Shown piece by piece: positions 11,527-26,118 of a stretch of DNA of 64,000 nucleotides. Numbering within the stretch: position 1 is the stretch's first letter; each line of letters starts with the position of its first letter. The DNA comes from Protonemura montana (lineage: Eukaryota > Arthropoda > Insecta > Plecoptera > Nemouridae). Both the position numbers and the translations under genes were made by a program. The notes beneath the pieces were generated by a model, which did not search any database, was not told the origin of the DNA, and saw only the letters and a program-made list of their open reading frames with translations. The stretch lies in contig OX387604.1 in NCBI GenBank assembly GCA_947568835.1, positions 3,328,001 to 3,392,000 on the forward strand, given 5' to 3'.

Positions 11527-12639
11527 TCGAGTAGGCCAGTCACTTAAGAGCTCCACATGAATGAATGCACGACTCTAGTAAAAGAAAGCCATCAAAAAAC
11601 TATACTACAAGTTAAGACCGTGGCTTCTGGATATGCTAGTCAACACCAGACAGAATTTACAACTGTTTTGAATTTATTACTTTCTAAACAATATTAATGT
11701 GAAAATGTCTTTTCTGAATGGCCTATTTAAGCTGTTTAATTTGTGTTGTTTACTTTCTGTGGGTTAAGAATAGTTATTGTCACTAAAAGCGAATTTTAAA
11801 GAGTTTTTAAACCGTTACGAAAATATAGGCAATGTTTTCTAGCATTTTGTTTTACCCAAGATGGGGAGAAAATCAAATTTCCTCTGGAAAATAGCAAGCT
11901 GTGTGTTTTATGTATTTCCCGGTGCTTGAACCATATCGGAAAACTGCTTTAGAGACATTTGAACGGAAATTGACGAATAGTTTTACATAATATATTGCTT
12001 TCAGGAAAATACACCCCAGGAATCTCTTGACAGTCCTATTTTTGAGCAATTTCTATACGTTCATCACCCAATCCTTTTGAAAACTGTTCAGTAGAAGAAA
12101 CTGAACAAAGAATGTCAATCTAAATACAATTATGCCTATAGTATGTTTTGAGTAACACTGACCACCACTGTTTTCATCTATTTGGTGCTGTCTAAAACAT
12201 GTTCTTTCGAGACCACAAAACACATTTTAATATAGTTCAGTATCTATTATTAATCTCATCTGTACAAGGCGATAGTAAATAATATTTTTTCTCTTCTTTT
12301 GCCAAAAGTTTTTTTCCAAGCCATTAATTTTGACTACAACTCTTGAAATTCAATTTTGCGGAAAATAATAGTTCTCATTCACGTTGGCTCTAAAAATGTG
12401 AGCGATCGTCCACCCAGCCAAGCAATGAATAAACAATATGATCGTTTTTGCGCAAAGAGAGCACAAATTTTGATTTGTTTAACCGGTAGAAATGAGGTTG
12501 GCAGAAGGGTTCGCCCATTTCAGGGTAATGGTATAAGGGATAAGGATGAGCCTGCAGCAAGCAGACAAAACATTTGGCAAAGTCTCAGCACAAAGCAGCA
12601 AGCTTAGTCGACTGAAGTGAGGTATACTGTCTCCCTGTT

Positions 12640-12750
12640 TAATGGTGGTCCTACCAATCACGCGCGAGGAGGCTGGCCTAGCGATGGTCGATACCAACAT
12701 GGCCGAGGGGGGAACGCATCTTTGGCGCTGTTTGGAGTGCGGAATACTCG
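12640..12750. promoter_or_regulatory. GC islet with CCAAT box
   Basis: A CCAAT box at 12654-12658 runs straight into a CACGCGCG sequence, followed by further GC-rich sequence with a GGCGCTG near 12724. This is a promoter-like composition in AT-rich surroundings. No transcript can be inferred from sequence alone. Confidence 0.25.
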
Positions 12751-15700
12751 TGAACTAGATCGCTGTTAATTGCAAAGGAAAGAACTGAAATCAATTTAAA
12801 AACATATTTAGCATCAGTCGTTTGTGGGAATATAATAAGATATCAAATGATTTGCTGGTAATTTCTGGAAATTTGATTGAATTTAACTATGAATGAATAT
12901 TATGAATTGGTTATGCTTTTACAGCGTGTTTACTTGTAGATAATTGAAGAAAATAGCAATGTTTGAACTTGTGATTTCTAGGAATGGAATGTTTGGTCAT
13001 TATGACCAGTATTTTTCAACACCCTTTCACACTTAAAGCTGATAAGCTTGATCTTTTAGATTGACCATTGACCTGATTGGGATACTATATATTTTCAAGT
13101 AACATCAAATACCGAGAAAAGACGACGGATGCAGGCAAAGATACTGCGTTATTTAAGCATTCATCGTTCTAAGCCGGTGAGAATAATTTAATGAAATCTT
13201 GAGTTATGTTACAATAAGGGTTGCTGCATCCTGTGATTGAAATTCTCTGGCTTAAGAAGTTGTTAGGAACCTACGTGACATACCAACATGACAAATAGGA
13301 CATGAATAGAATAGGTTAATATATCGACGAAAATTCTTCTTGTACTGCATGACAAATAGTAAAAACTTGGTCTTTATTTTTAAATTTTTATTAGCTACGG
13401 ATTTACTCGAAAACTTCAAAATTGGAAATGTTGGGAAAGAATAAAGCAGGAACGGGGCGTGTGAAGTTTGTTTTACATTTAGTCACGTTTCAGCATTTCA
13501 ACTTTTAACATAAAAACGTCGAACTTTTCGCTTGAACCGTAGATATATTTTTTGAGTTGGGAGATGGGTGTGGAGGGATACCAGCAGAAAGCCATTTATA
13601 AGAAGAACATTGTGCAGGTCTACACACTTGGGCTTCCAAGTCTTACTTTGGTCTGCCATTTTTCTTGGATAAAACTGCATATTTTGACAACCTTTCGAAA
13701 ACTTGATATCGCATCAATTTGTTTAATTCCTTGATGTTTCTTATAAATAAAAAAATGCTGCCAAAGTTCGAAAAGTTAGTCCTCTATAAATGTACCCTAC
13801 TTAATAATCAGTCATGCAAAAATTTACCTCAAAACTTAATTACCTGTATTTAAATCTCGTGTTTACGACTCAAATAATTACATTAACATGCGAATTAACA
13901 AGCCTAGAAAACATAAAATAAATAGTTGCAACGTACTTGAAAATGTAATTTTGTTGCAATTGCAAGTGAACATATAATATTGCTGCTTGCATGATTTATA
14001 ATCTTGAATTATACTATATGGTCAACAAGAGTATGAGCTCTTTATGGACTTGCCACAAGGTGTAATAATAATTAATAAGTCTATATTTTGCAAGCATTTT
14101 CTTCCTAATTATGCATATAACTTAACAACAGTAAAGCATTTAAAACATGGCGATTTATTATTACAATTATTTACTACTTCATTTTCTTAATTTTATTATT
14201 TTCAGCTGCGTTCTGAAAATGCTACAGATGCGAATAAATTATATTTTTTCTGTATTATATAATTTATTGTAACTCAAATAACTCTCATGGAACAGATGAC
14301 GTCATTACAGTAAGCGAAATTTTAAAAATTTAACCGATTTATTGTTTTATATATTTTTGCATAATTTTTTAAAACATAGTCTTATTTTCTCTAGATGTGA
14401 AACGGAAAAAATCCTCATCGAAGTTTCAAAATAGATTGCGTGTGGGCTTTTACGATACATATACATAACTGCTAATTAAGATAAGATATCTCATTTGCCG
14501 CTCTCCTATAACTAGCCTAATCAAATGACAAGCAACAGTACACCTTCAAAGCACAACATAACGGAGTATTTTACTCAATAATATCGGCATCCTAAACTTC
14601 TTAACCACCCGTTATATGTGAAGCAAAATTATTCTTTCCTCCTTGAACTCCCAAGACGCTGAGAAAGCAGGATAACACTTTGTTCAAACCGGTGTCAGTA
14701 GGGTATAAAAAAAAACTAAATTTGAGATGTGTAAACAGAATATTTGAAGCTCTCTACCCTACGTAAACCTTATTCTATAGCTCTGAATGTATAGCATATT
14801 TATGAAATATATTCAATTGGTATTCCTTCGAAGGGATGTCAAGACTATTAAATTGTTGCATGGATAACGAATAGAAATAAGATGTTAAGAATTTAATTGT
14901 AGAGTATGTATCACTTTGAAACTATTCACAATTCGTTACACACTTTGTAAGACTAATGAAACGCAATTTATAAGGGGATGATGATGGTTTATTTGTCAAT
15001 GAAAGGATCCAGGGCCAAATTTGAATCTCATTATTTATCAAAGGGTTATTACCGGAAAAGTTTCTCCATCTTTAAAACGAATGCATTTGAAAATTTAGGG
15101 GATGGATTAGCTTGTGTTGCCAAAGAAGGTACTACTGATCCAACATTTTATCAACAGTACAGTATAATTTAGCTAATATCTTCAAAATAGGTGCTTTTAT
15201 ACTTAAAATTTGTTTAAATTAATGTAATTTAATATAAAGCGATCCCTCCATATGCTATAATTTCTCATTATTAGAATAGGTCATACTAATCTATCTTTTA
15301 TATTTAAGAAAACAAACATCTTCATTTAGATATTTCTTGTTCTTTGCTCGTGCTAAAGGATGTAAGGCTTACACTAGATTTCTTCATTTCCCCATAGTGA
15401 ATTCTTAGCATGGCAGCAGAAAAGAGGGCAAAGGGAGAAGAGGGAGCCAGAACTGACTTAGTTTGATGGATTTTGGCAAACCGCAGCATTTCCAAGATTA
15501 TTGAATTTTTTACTATGAATATGAATAAGTAAAATCACGCAGTTCCATTGGCTAGCCTCAGATACGAGCGAATTGTTTAATTTAGAATAAAACTAATAAA
15601 GAAGAAGAGATAACGGAAACTTTTTCAATATCTTTCAGCATGTTTAAGAATGTTGTAAAAGAAAAGAAGGAAAAGAAATGAAAAGGAAAGAAAAGGAAAG

Positions 15701-17025
15701 AAAATATCAGATAAGGGCAAGCCACGTGTCTGATGTTACCTGCCAGTAAATTACCTTAAGTATAACATAACCAAATTTAAACTACAAACACTCGAAATCT
15801 ACCATCGTATAATCCATTACACCTTATTATATATACACATTAATATTTTCGAAAAGATTTGAAATGTAAGTCAATCTGCCTCAGTAATCTTTCAAGGAAA
15901 TTTGCATCTTAGTGTACTTGAAAAGTATAATGTGAGTAGGACTTAGGTCATGCCATTTCATGCATTTTCTGAAAACCCGCGAATACAGCTGATACTTGCC
16001 CTTACCTTGCTAAGATTTGAAATGTCAACCAATGAAGTAATGCATAATTTCATTGCAGAGATAAATGAAAAAATATTGTTCAAAAGAGACCAATGGAGTT
16101 CCAAGAAAGAAAAATATCGGTTAATTGTAGGAATAATAAGAAACAACTATGGAGTTTTCAATGTTTTTAGGGAAATTATTTCACCAGCTTTGATATTCTT
16201 GATATAGTTTTACAATGCAACTTTCAAATTAGTTGTGTTGGTCAACATGGTCAAAAATCACATGCATTGAACCTCTTAATTTAAAAAGCTACTTTTTCTG
16301 AGACAGCAATCTTTAGCAGACACATGACAGTAAGAAAAGTCGTTTCGTCAAAGACAGGCTGTGAATAAACCCCTTCTTTAATGTCTCTTTGGATCTTCTT
16401 TAAGGTATACTTGGTCGAGTAGTAAAGTCAAACAGGACTTCTTCTTACTTTAGGTGTGAATGTTACCCTGCACGTTGGGTTACGAGGGTAAAATAATGCT
16501 ATCAGTTGATCCCCTCGCACCAATTCCTTGACCACCCTCTTTTTCAGGGGGCAACGGCCAACGTTCCGCCCGGCCGGGGGCTCTCAAACCTCAACCCCTG
16601 ATTATTTCATTACTTCACACGTTCTTATAGGTCCACCTCTATCTAAGCTTATCACCAGACACCAATCAACTGACTTCATTGAATAACCTCTCTATCTGAA
16701 TAGTAAGCGTTGCTCAATTTATTAGATATGTTCTTTATGGGGTCAAACTGGTCGCGGTAAGGTCCGGACCTTAAGACAGAAGTGTTCTTTAACAAACACG
16801 GTTTTTGGAAAGACAATCAAGAGAATACGTGTCTTGATTAAAACCGGAATACCGTACAGTGAATTGAAGATGTCTTCCGTTGTCATTTCGGATATTCTCT
16901 TTTTTGCTGAGGGGCCATGCAATGAAAAGTGCTACCATAGGCGTTTCTTCCTGACGATGAGAAGTGGTGAAAATGGTGTTTGTTTAGTGAGATCGTAAAA
17001 GTGTTAGCCCTATACAGTCGGTCGA

Positions 17026-17135
17026 GGCTGAGGCTGAGAGCTGGGACTGGGGCTGGGGCTGGGGCTGGGGCTGGGACTGGGACTGGGACTGGGGCTGGGG
17101 CTGAGGCTGGGGCTGAGGCTGTGGCCGAGGCTCGG
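17026..17135. repeat. (GGGGCT/GGGACT)n hexamer repeat with G-quadruplex core
   Basis: About 18 hexamer units alternate GGGGCT, GGGACT and GAGGCT. Between 17049 and 17070 four GGGG tracts are separated by two-base loops, a strong quadruplex pattern. Frames on both strands (Gly-Ala and Pro-Ser repeats) are by-products of the repeat, not evidence of coding. Confidence 0.9.
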
Positions 17136-18298
17136 TCTCAATGTAATACGAAGATAAGAATATAGCGACGATAGCAATCTGTCCATGAGAAGAATACTAA
17201 AGTTTACAAATACGAACACGGCAGTGGCGAAATTCACAGCCATGATACATATATATTTATAATAAATAAGTATTGGAATTATCAGATGAAAAAAGTATAA
17301 GGATAAGTCATGGTTTACCTCTTCACTTATTAGCTTTCATTTTCAATCGTTTGCCCATGCACATGACATATGTATCAATCTTTATTTATCAAAGGGGGCA
17401 ATTTACGAATGTTCACTTCCGCAATATTTGTGTACAAGAAATGCATGTAGCGAAGGAGATCGTAAGGAAATCGTTTAGAACGAGAATCAAGTGAAGTTTT
17501 CGCCTCAAAGTTATTGCAGTTCTCTCTATGATACGATCACGTGAGCTGGACCACGTAACATTATAACAACTCAAAGTGAAACTTTTAAAATCAACCAGGA
17601 ATATCGTGACCTAGTTTGCTTATAAGAATACAGAAAGGGGGTTCTAAAACGGTGGGCAAACATGTGCACACGCGTAAACAAGCGGTTGAGATTCATTTTC
17701 AAATTCTTTCTAAGGTTTAAATATGTTTCGTTTTTATGCTGGAGAAACTCATGGCCTAGATTTGTTCGCTCTTTTCAGTTTTTCAGATAGTTTCATTCTT
17801 ATTTTACTAGCTACATGGCAGGGTATGAGGGTACCTACGTCCTACGGGTTTAGAACGAAACGTTTTAGACAAATTCCTTTCCAGTCAAAAACATTTTCTG
17901 TACATAAAAGTCTGGACCATTTTTAAGTGCTTGAAAAATATTCATAAGACCATGAATAGCAATAAGCAGCGAAAACGTATCGAAGTAAAGTGATAATAAA
18001 ATCAGTGTTTATTACATATTCCAGAGCAATAAACGGCCGTAAACTGTTCATAATGACCCGCTGTTTTTAGGAATATCAGCATGGTAGGTATAACCGGTGA
18101 AAAATGGAAATATTCAAAGTATCAAAAGACAAAATGAGTTTTGAAAGAATGGAATTAATCCAATTTTCTACTAGAGAATGACCCGGAATGATTCGCATGC
18201 AAAGTATCATCTTCGGTGATACTCAAGCTAGGGCTGAAAATGGCTGGAACGTGCGTCTTCCTTCTTCCAGGAAATATAATCCGGGATGATACTTAAAA

Positions 18299-18366
18299 TA
18301 GAGAGGAGGGAAGTACAGAAAGAGAGAGACAGAGAAAGAGAGTGCGAGAGGTGGGCGAGAAGAGGT
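18299..18366. promoter_or_regulatory. GAGA-rich tract
   Basis: The tract is nearly all purine and holds several GAGAG cores. A GCCATTTT, the core recognised by Pho/YY1, lies at 18723-18730, about 360 bp away. GAGA and Pho motifs together characterise Drosophila Polycomb response elements, which are frequent near Abd-B. Motif density here is modest and purine tracts are common. Confidence 0.2.
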
Positions 18367-19472
18367 TTCTGCATGCATTTATACGAGCCAACGCATATAT
18401 AATCTAAGATATATAAAATTGTATATGTCGTTGTGCATAGTTGACATTATAATACGACACAATCTCATTTTAATAGCATCGCATAATTTTAGAATCTTTT
18501 AAAATCAAATTCCAGACTGTTGACGTAAAAACATAATTTTGTTTTTTGGTGCAAACATGCTCACTGCTGTCACATTTTAATTTTATTCAAGTTTGCAATA
18601 ACAAATGAGTTAGTAATTTCAAGTGATTCATTGAAATTGCATTGTACTGTTGATTGCAAATAGCGATAATTTGATAACTCATTCACAAATTCCTTGTGTA
18701 TGAGTGAAGTAAAAGTTAAGAAGCCATTTTGATTTCTAATCATGAGTTTGGTCTGCTAGAGTTTGTTACCCTACAGCATGGCAGGTTTTATTTTGAAATA
18801 ATATTCGACTTTCCTGTGTCATGCCGGCCATCACTTATATGGGCTGCTTCATAAACCAACCAATGGAAATTGCCTTTAGCTGCAGGTGAATACCACAAAG
18901 CTTCAAAGAGTTAGTTTCAGGTGGGCACAGTAATCAAGCTTACAAAGTGTTGTTGTCACATTAGATATTCGAAACCCGCCATTAAGATCGCTGAACATGT
19001 AATATATTATTTTATTATTACATTTTATACTTTTATAATATTTCAGTGAATAACAAAGTTGCCTGCGATATCTACTTTACAATTTCAGACACAGATACAT
19101 ATCCTTGAAAATTAAATTAGCAATAGCTGATCGTTTGACACCTCTTAAGATGACAGCGCGTGGGGCTGGACAAAAATGATTATTATACTTATACGATATT
19201 CATAAAACCATATTTATAAAGTGATAGGAATTCTTAAAAAAAAAATATATATATATAATAAGTTTAATTTTATCCAGCGAAATGGTGAAATGTCTAGCAA
19301 AGGGGGTGGAAAGAAGGGAGGTTGAAGGAGTTACATGACAAGGATGTCCATAAAATAACAGTAAAAAGTTAATTTTACGAGTGACAAGACATCTTTGCCA
19401 ACGCCGTAGGTGCGGGACTAAAGAGATTATACTTGTGTCAGCTCATATTCCTAATCTTTCATTTCTGATAAG

Positions 19473-19494
19473 CCCCCCCCCCCCCCCCCCCCCC
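19473..19494. repeat. Poly-C tract, 22 bases
   Basis: An uninterrupted run of 22 C in AT-rich sequence. Its true length is uncertain, because such runs are prone to sequencing and assembly error. Confidence 0.9.
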
Positions 19495-20980
19495 GAACAC
19501 AATGTTTCCTAACAGTTATAGCCTTCCAACACAAAATGAGCACGCACAATTTAAGATTTCAAATATACGAGACTGTTATATTTATACAAATTACACATCT
19601 TGAATGCTTCGTCTCCAATTACTAATAGGCAGTTACTTATACAACATCTTACTATTTGCAAGCTTTTCTTATTGTTTAGCACGGCTATTTTGTAAGCAAG
19701 ATGATTAAAAAATGAGACAGGTAATATTATTCCGGCAATTTTCAAAAGCCTACCTAGTATTGGCCTCCCATAAGTCAGAGACTTTATGAAGGCATTTACC
19801 TAATGTTTTTAGACGAGTAACTGTGATAATATTTCAGGACTTGGAGAGACCATTTGTGTAGATGGTTTGGTATGCTCGGGTAGTGGGTACACCACGCCGC
19901 TTCGAGACTAAAGCGATGGCGGAGAGCTGAGCATGATTTTCCGCCACCAGACCAAGAACCTTCCCCGCGCGGCGGAACCCAATTTAAAAGTATTATTTAT
20001 CTTTAATAAATACCAACTGACTGTCTGTATGACTATGCCAGTAATTAGATATAGGCTTGCTTTAGATTATTGCGGATCCATGGACGCTAGATTTTTTTTT
20101 ATTTTTTTATTTTTTTTTAGTTTTTACGAGTCCGAAGTGGGCAGTGAAGAATTAAATAATTTACAATGTATGGAACTCATGACTTTGGAGAATAAGGTTT
20201 TAACATTGTAGGATGAAAGATTAAACAATTAAATGTTTATTTCTGATTTAGATAAGATTGCTATGAAAATCTATTTTATATAGAGTTATTAAAACTGAAG
20301 GGAACTGGATGAGTGTATCCTTAAATAATGAAATGCCTCCATTATTATATTTTTATTGGTAGAATGATTGTTTGCAACTTTTAAGATGATTTGTAAATTA
20401 TCTTATTTGCAGTATGTCTTTCAAGTTTAACCAATAAAACGCATGAAAAACCTGGAATAAGTGGTTAATTATACACTCATTTAATATAAATTATACTGGT
20501 ATACTTAAAGAGATAACTATTTCCAGAAGATTACTTCAGTAAGTATGTAATGCATCAGGTACAGGTAATTGTATATAAAATCGCAGGTGAGAGGTACGCT
20601 TTCTTGTCGATATGTGTCCAAGATTTTATTATCCCATCTTAGTCAAGAGATACAATGTATAAGTACCACACATCTTGATTATTGTTATTAAAATTCGCGA
20701 TTGGCCATTTATAAGCAAGCTATTTGTACTTTAATGAGACTCGATTCACATGAGGTCTTCAACAAAAGTAACATTTTAATTTGTTTGGTCCATGGATCTG
20801 GTAAAGAGATAAGTTAAAATAATATTCTACGTTTTAAAGTTTGTGTACGGAATACTTCTAATATGTGTGTGCAATAGTTGGAGTAGGTAATAACGCAATG
20901 AAATGAAATCCAATTAAGTCCCGAATGTACCTCAAATGTATGGATTTCATGTCGATGACAAGTTTTTTTTAATTGAAATA

Positions 20981-21026
20981 AGTACTACCTGTTTAGGTAG
21001 CAAGTACTAAGTTATAAACTTAGTAC
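20981..21026. other. Two alternative overlapping hairpins sharing AGTACT
   Basis: TACCT/AGGTA, with an outer AGTACT at 20981-20986 and 21003-21008, forms one stem. GTACTAAGTT at 21004-21013 pairs with AACTTAGTAC at 21017-21026 in a second stem with a 3-base loop. The middle AGTACT can join only one of them at a time. Such stems are not rare by chance in 64 kb. Confidence 0.4.
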
Positions 21027-24000
21027 CTGATTGGTAAAAAGGTAAGTGAAACTGAGGTATTTTGAAAACGAGTGAATAACTTTATTTATTGTAAAAACTC
21101 GCTATAAATGGATTCATATACTTACTTATAAAATATGCGAAAGAATACATACTTTATTTATAATCATGACTGTGCATTATGAGTTTACAGATATAAACTG
21201 CATGTAGTACTACCTGTATTGCGTGATGAAACGAAGATGATATCAAAATGGTCTCTTTATTTGCATCATGTATACATAGCCCCACTCGACGACGCTGAGA
21301 CCCCAGCATCTTTTTTCGACTACCCCCAAGCTGTTTCAGAGAATCAAATAGAAAGTAAAAACGCACGTGGGGAACAGTGGAAAAGGTACTTGAAAATGAC
21401 AAAATCACTGATATTTCAAAATAAAAACCGTGATCTAATACAATTGTTAAAAACGGTTGTTTTAAAAAGTCGGTTACAATTCGTAAATTAGTTAGATGTC
21501 TATGTTGCAATTTGTCTAAAAATACTTTATGAATAATTGTGACATTTTTAATTGAATGTAATAAGAATTCGAATTTAGAATGATAGTAGATGTCAATAAC
21601 TTCATGTACAAAGAAAACATATTTTCACCAAGAAAACTAAAACGTTAAAGCGGTAGCTTATATTATAAACTCTTTTTCCCCGTTTTCAAAGACAGTTCAA
21701 ATCTTGAAAATTATGTCACGGATAATGCTATATACACTGTTCCTGATTTTTTTTAAGTACTTCAGAACGTTTAACATGTTGCAATGTTTTTGTCATTACA
21801 CTATGTCAACAATACTGTAAGTCGGGCCAGCAAGATGCCATTATAGGCACCCTAATAAATAACCACAAGTAGGTATTTTGGTTTCTCATAAAATCGCGTC
21901 GGTTTTTCGGTTCTTGCCTATAACCCACGTGTTTTTGTTATAGCATACCTTCTTGTTAAAACGTCATAAAATACCCACTATAATAGTTTTATCTGTGTGA
22001 AGAAGCACCATTACAGAGCGACTGACCTATTATAAAACAGTAAAAATTTATAATCGTTTTAACAACTGCTAAACAACAATTAAATTTTTTAGTATGTCAT
22101 ATTAGTATATACACAGTAGGAAGGTACTAGTATATATATTTTTTTTCTTTCCTTTTCCTAAGTAGCAGATTTTGATTTCGTGTAAATGGTCTAAAGTATT
22201 GTTTATTCGTGATATAATAAAACGTTATCAGAGCAACAACACTAAAAATCAACTTAAATCAAACCCACAGGCTAAAATTTAGTATCTTTCATCATAGTGT
22301 GTAATTTGGGACTCGTTACAGTATTTTATTACGAATTAAATGGCTTAACAATTGCTATTAACGTCACATTAGGTATACAGTTGCTGCAAATTCGGTGGCA
22401 CATGCATTAAGGTATCTTCTGTAAATTCTACTGTTAATTCACACTTCGCTTCTTGCAAACACTACCCAGGTGCTGCTCAAAGACTCATAAAGACCCTAAT
22501 ATTCTTGCAGGGTTAGTTTTCTTTGTGTTATATCAACGAAAAAGATTTATAAATGCTTTTATGAGATAACCACACTTTCAGAGATACTTTTATTTAACTT
22601 TCTCTTCGTCTTCATCTCTCCTTGTTCTCTTTAGTAACTGGCCTCGAAGCCCCTCGGTATTGCTGAATCATCAATCTTTCTAAAACTGTCCTCAAGTTCA
22701 GTAACGTGTGTCTACTTTCAAATTTCAAAATTAAGACAATTTTGTTTTTTCATGTTAGTTAATGCTTTAAAAATGACACCAACAAGGTAGGTATACAGTT
22801 AACTAATAAAAAAAAAACAATCTAGGCTTATGTCTATTCTATTAAACAAAATTCTACCTAAAATGCATTAATTTTTTCAAATCTAATAAACGTAACAATT
22901 CATTGAACGCTACAATTAACTGTTTAAAACATACGTCTACCAACATAATAAATTTCATTCAAATCTCCTGATTTGACAGAACAATTACCAGCAAGTTGAC
23001 CGCCAAAAAGGTGATAAATGTCTATGGTGAAGAGTCAGTTCAGAAGGAAACTGAGAACTTAAATTTATATTCCAACCATCAGTATAGATGGTGTGGAGAC
23101 TGGAGAACAAGCTAAAGCTTCCTCCAACTCAAGCACGTGCGGTCACCAGCCAATCATGGATCTCGTGGGCACTCTGAATACAGCGTGGGAGGTCTACGTT
23201 GCGTATGACGTTGAAAGATTGAAGACAACAATATACACCCTTTAGTTTCAACAAGCTTAAACAAACCATTCCTAAAATTCAGAGGATGTCACTTTGTCAA
23301 AACGATCTTTTCTGTTAGGTCTCAATATTTTTTAAGAAGTTTAACTAATATATTATTTTTCTTCTTAAAATGTCTGAATTTCAAGTGTGTCTGGTAAAAC
23401 AGAGGATAGCCAGGCTATCTCTTTCAAAATGGATGCTCTCGATGAGACTCTCTCGTGGGAATAAACTTGACTAGACTGGCAATTGCAATGCAAATGAAGC
23501 TATAACGAAGCTCTGGAAGCAGGATTACTCGACTGGCTTTGCCTGGATACTTTGCCTGGATCCAGAGGCGAACATATTATTTCCCTGCAGTGCTCTACCG
23601 ATCGTTCCAGTGTTTCCAACGTTTCCCGGCATTTCCAGGGGCTCGCCGCATGATCCACGTTCGCTGCCTGCATTTACGTGCAAGAAGATCGAGTTTAATT
23701 AACTTTTTGAAAGTTTACTTGGATAAAATGAACCTGTGCATTACTGTGTGTTAAGTCGTAGGTCTGTTTCACGTGTACACACAATTTGTAGAGGAATTAA
23801 GCAATGTTTTCTCAACTCTTCAAATTAATTCTCCTTGTTTAAAACCACAACTGTCTCAATTGTTATTTGTTAGTAGTTTTTTTGTTGTCATTCACTCTGT
23901 TCTAGTTACGATACAATTTTGACTTTCATATGCAGAAAATTCAAGACAGGTTTAGTTTAGCATCTTAAACTCATTGCAACAGCCTCGAAAGTAGTTTTGT

Positions 24001-24293
24001 AATAGTATTCATCAAACTAAAACAAAACAACGAAAACAGGCAAAAAAAAAACTTTTCTTGACGTTGAAACATTTCATCCACACTGATTATACTGGTGTCT
24101 GTAAATTCACATTAAAATTTCCTTCCTAGCCATATTTTCAAATTATACCGAAAATAAAAATAGGCTTCTTTCACCCTACTCGTTTCATTTTCTCAAAACT
24201 TTGAGTAGGTATGCACCATTTCAGCCTCGCCTTTCCAACACATCCCACTGGCAACTCACACTGCAAGGCGCATTTTCGTTAATTAGATTTGTT

Positions 24294-24419
24294 CCCCCCC
24301 CCCCCCCCCCCCCCCCCCTTCCAGGCACATCACGGACGAGCTACGCAAAGCCAGGCACTGCCTTGCTGCTTGAGCTGCGTCTCATTAACATCAAACTCAG
24401 CCTCCCCCCCCCCCCCCCC
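24294..24419. repeat. Paired poly-C tracts (25 and 16 bases)
   Basis: C25 at 24294-24318 and C16 at 24404-24419 flank an 85-bp GC-richer segment. A Pro-rich frame across them is an artefact of the homopolymers. Confidence 0.85.
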
Positions 24420-25840
24420 GGCTACCGGATGAGAGGGTGGGGAGAGAGCTACATTAAGGGAGATTGGGACGTATAATGAGCTAGCTTCATTACTCCTTTG
24501 GGTGAGCATTGAATAATTTACAAGTTAAGGTGTTTTAAGTAAAGATAGAGTTAGGATGTACGTCTTATCTTCTTGTGATTGTTGAAGCGAGCTTAGCTTA
24601 GTTATATGATGATAGCGAAAAGTTAATAGCTATTACAAGTTCTGATTTGGATTTGGGTTTGATGTGTGCACTTATTTTAGTGGTTAAGATTGTGGAGTGG
24701 AGTTGGTTTTTTCAAATTTTTTATGCCAGTATGTGGATCCTAGAATCCTTAGATCCTTTGTGGGTTCCATGGATTTAGAAATATTATATAAAGGAAACAA
24801 GTTTATGGTGTTTACTGGCGAAACCATATTCTTAGTGGAAACTGAAAAGTTTGTAATTAGTATTTTATTGATTTCTTGAATTATTCCGTCATGCTAAGGA
24901 AGAGAGGATGTAATATTGTTTACAGATCCTTGGATGTCCTGTCCATGAATTGCAGAAGATAGAAACAAATACACATTTGTTATTTTCTTTGAGCTTTGAA
25001 GCATCTCTTGATCTAGAAAATGTGAAAATTGAAAATGATTGTAGTCCTTATTTCGTTTTTTTTTTTACAGAAACGTTATATCTTAGATGTATCTTAGCGA
25101 TATCAACTTTTCCTTCGCAATATTACTTGGCATGGCTTGACATTTACCTATTTCCACACCTTGAGTTACTAAATTTTATATTAACTTTTTGCTTTGTGTC
25201 ATGCTGGGCTTGGACCTTATATTGAGATTGCTATCCAAGTTTATTCTGATTTCTAAATCACAACCCTCCCCCAATATTTCGCTTTACCATGAAGCCGAGT
25301 TTCAGATTCCCGCGCTCATCTTCTCTGTAGGCCTTATGCGTTTTTTTTTATAGCTTTATACTCCTTTCTTGAATATGGATATAATATTTTTCGTATATTG
25401 CCTCTTGCGAGAGAGTATATCAAAATCCAAAATCCGTCTACTGGTATCAACATTTCCTTAGACGCTGTTTAAAATCTTTGAGTCCTGGATCATTTCATGC
25501 TGTTTGGGCTGCTACCATGGGGAGACATGTCTCAAGAAAAGCTATTACCGCCTGAAAAGCGGGCAGGGGGAATTGACAATCACGGTGAATTTTTCACTGA
25601 TCTTTTTCACGTCCTTTTTGTTCCCTTATATATTCGTCACTCTTTCTTTCGTCGTGGTTTTCGAGATAGAAGAAGGAAACTTGATAACACAATCAAATGG
25701 TTGAGTATATAATGAAGCTCTAGAAGAGCTGTAATTCTTTTTTGTTTTCCATTTAGTAATAGTAATATGACATCAATCTATGTAATGTGACGTTCCAATG
25801 TTATACTTTGACCAATTTGGAATAAAAATACATTATTAGT

Positions 25841-25865
25841 ATTATTATTATTATTATTATTATTT
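25841..25865. repeat. (ATT)n microsatellite
   Basis: Eight ATT units in a row, preceded by related ATTATTAGT sequence. Confidence 0.9.
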
Positions 25866-26118
25866 CGGTACTACATATTCGCAATCTCAACAGAAATAGC
25901 AAACAGATACGTTAAACATTATTTTCATTATCATTTTTTTGATTCTATATTAGCAACATAATTTTGTATTAATTACTCAGTAATAATATTCTCCGGAGCT
26001 CACATTAAAAAAAAAAAATATCATGAAAAGTATTCTCGGAAACGGCTTATTCGTGTTGTCAGATGTGAAAATGTTTTTTCTCTAGCAGCGATGCGGTGGG
26101 AAAACGTTGAAACTTCTT

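Larger units (their letters stand above)
10831..17025. other. Abd-B 5' flank, segment 2: no supported gene
   Basis: No coding gene is recognised. It contains a C-rich block (11495-11526), a CCAAT/GC islet (about 12640-12750), a purine-rich A/G stretch at about 15654-15708, and a short GC-rich patch at about 16548-16582. The remainder is AT-rich with only short chance frames. Confidence 0.6.
17136..24293. other. Abd-B 5' flank, segment 3: no supported gene
   Basis: No coding gene is recognised. It contains a GA-rich tract (18299-18366), an (AT)n at 19245-19258, a C22 tract (19473-19494), paired small hairpins at 20981-21026, and a 250-bp region (about 21237-21491) open on both strands with no recognisable product. 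A GC-richer patch with a CCAATCA lies at about 23085-23210. The rest is AT-rich with nothing seen. Confidence 0.6.

Noticed and set aside
17010-17243. Pro-Ser and Gly-Ala repeat frames
   Set aside because: By-products of the GGGGCT hexamer array.
24201-24476. Pro-rich 91-codon frame
   Set aside because: Runs through two poly-C tracts, whose exact lengths would change the frame.
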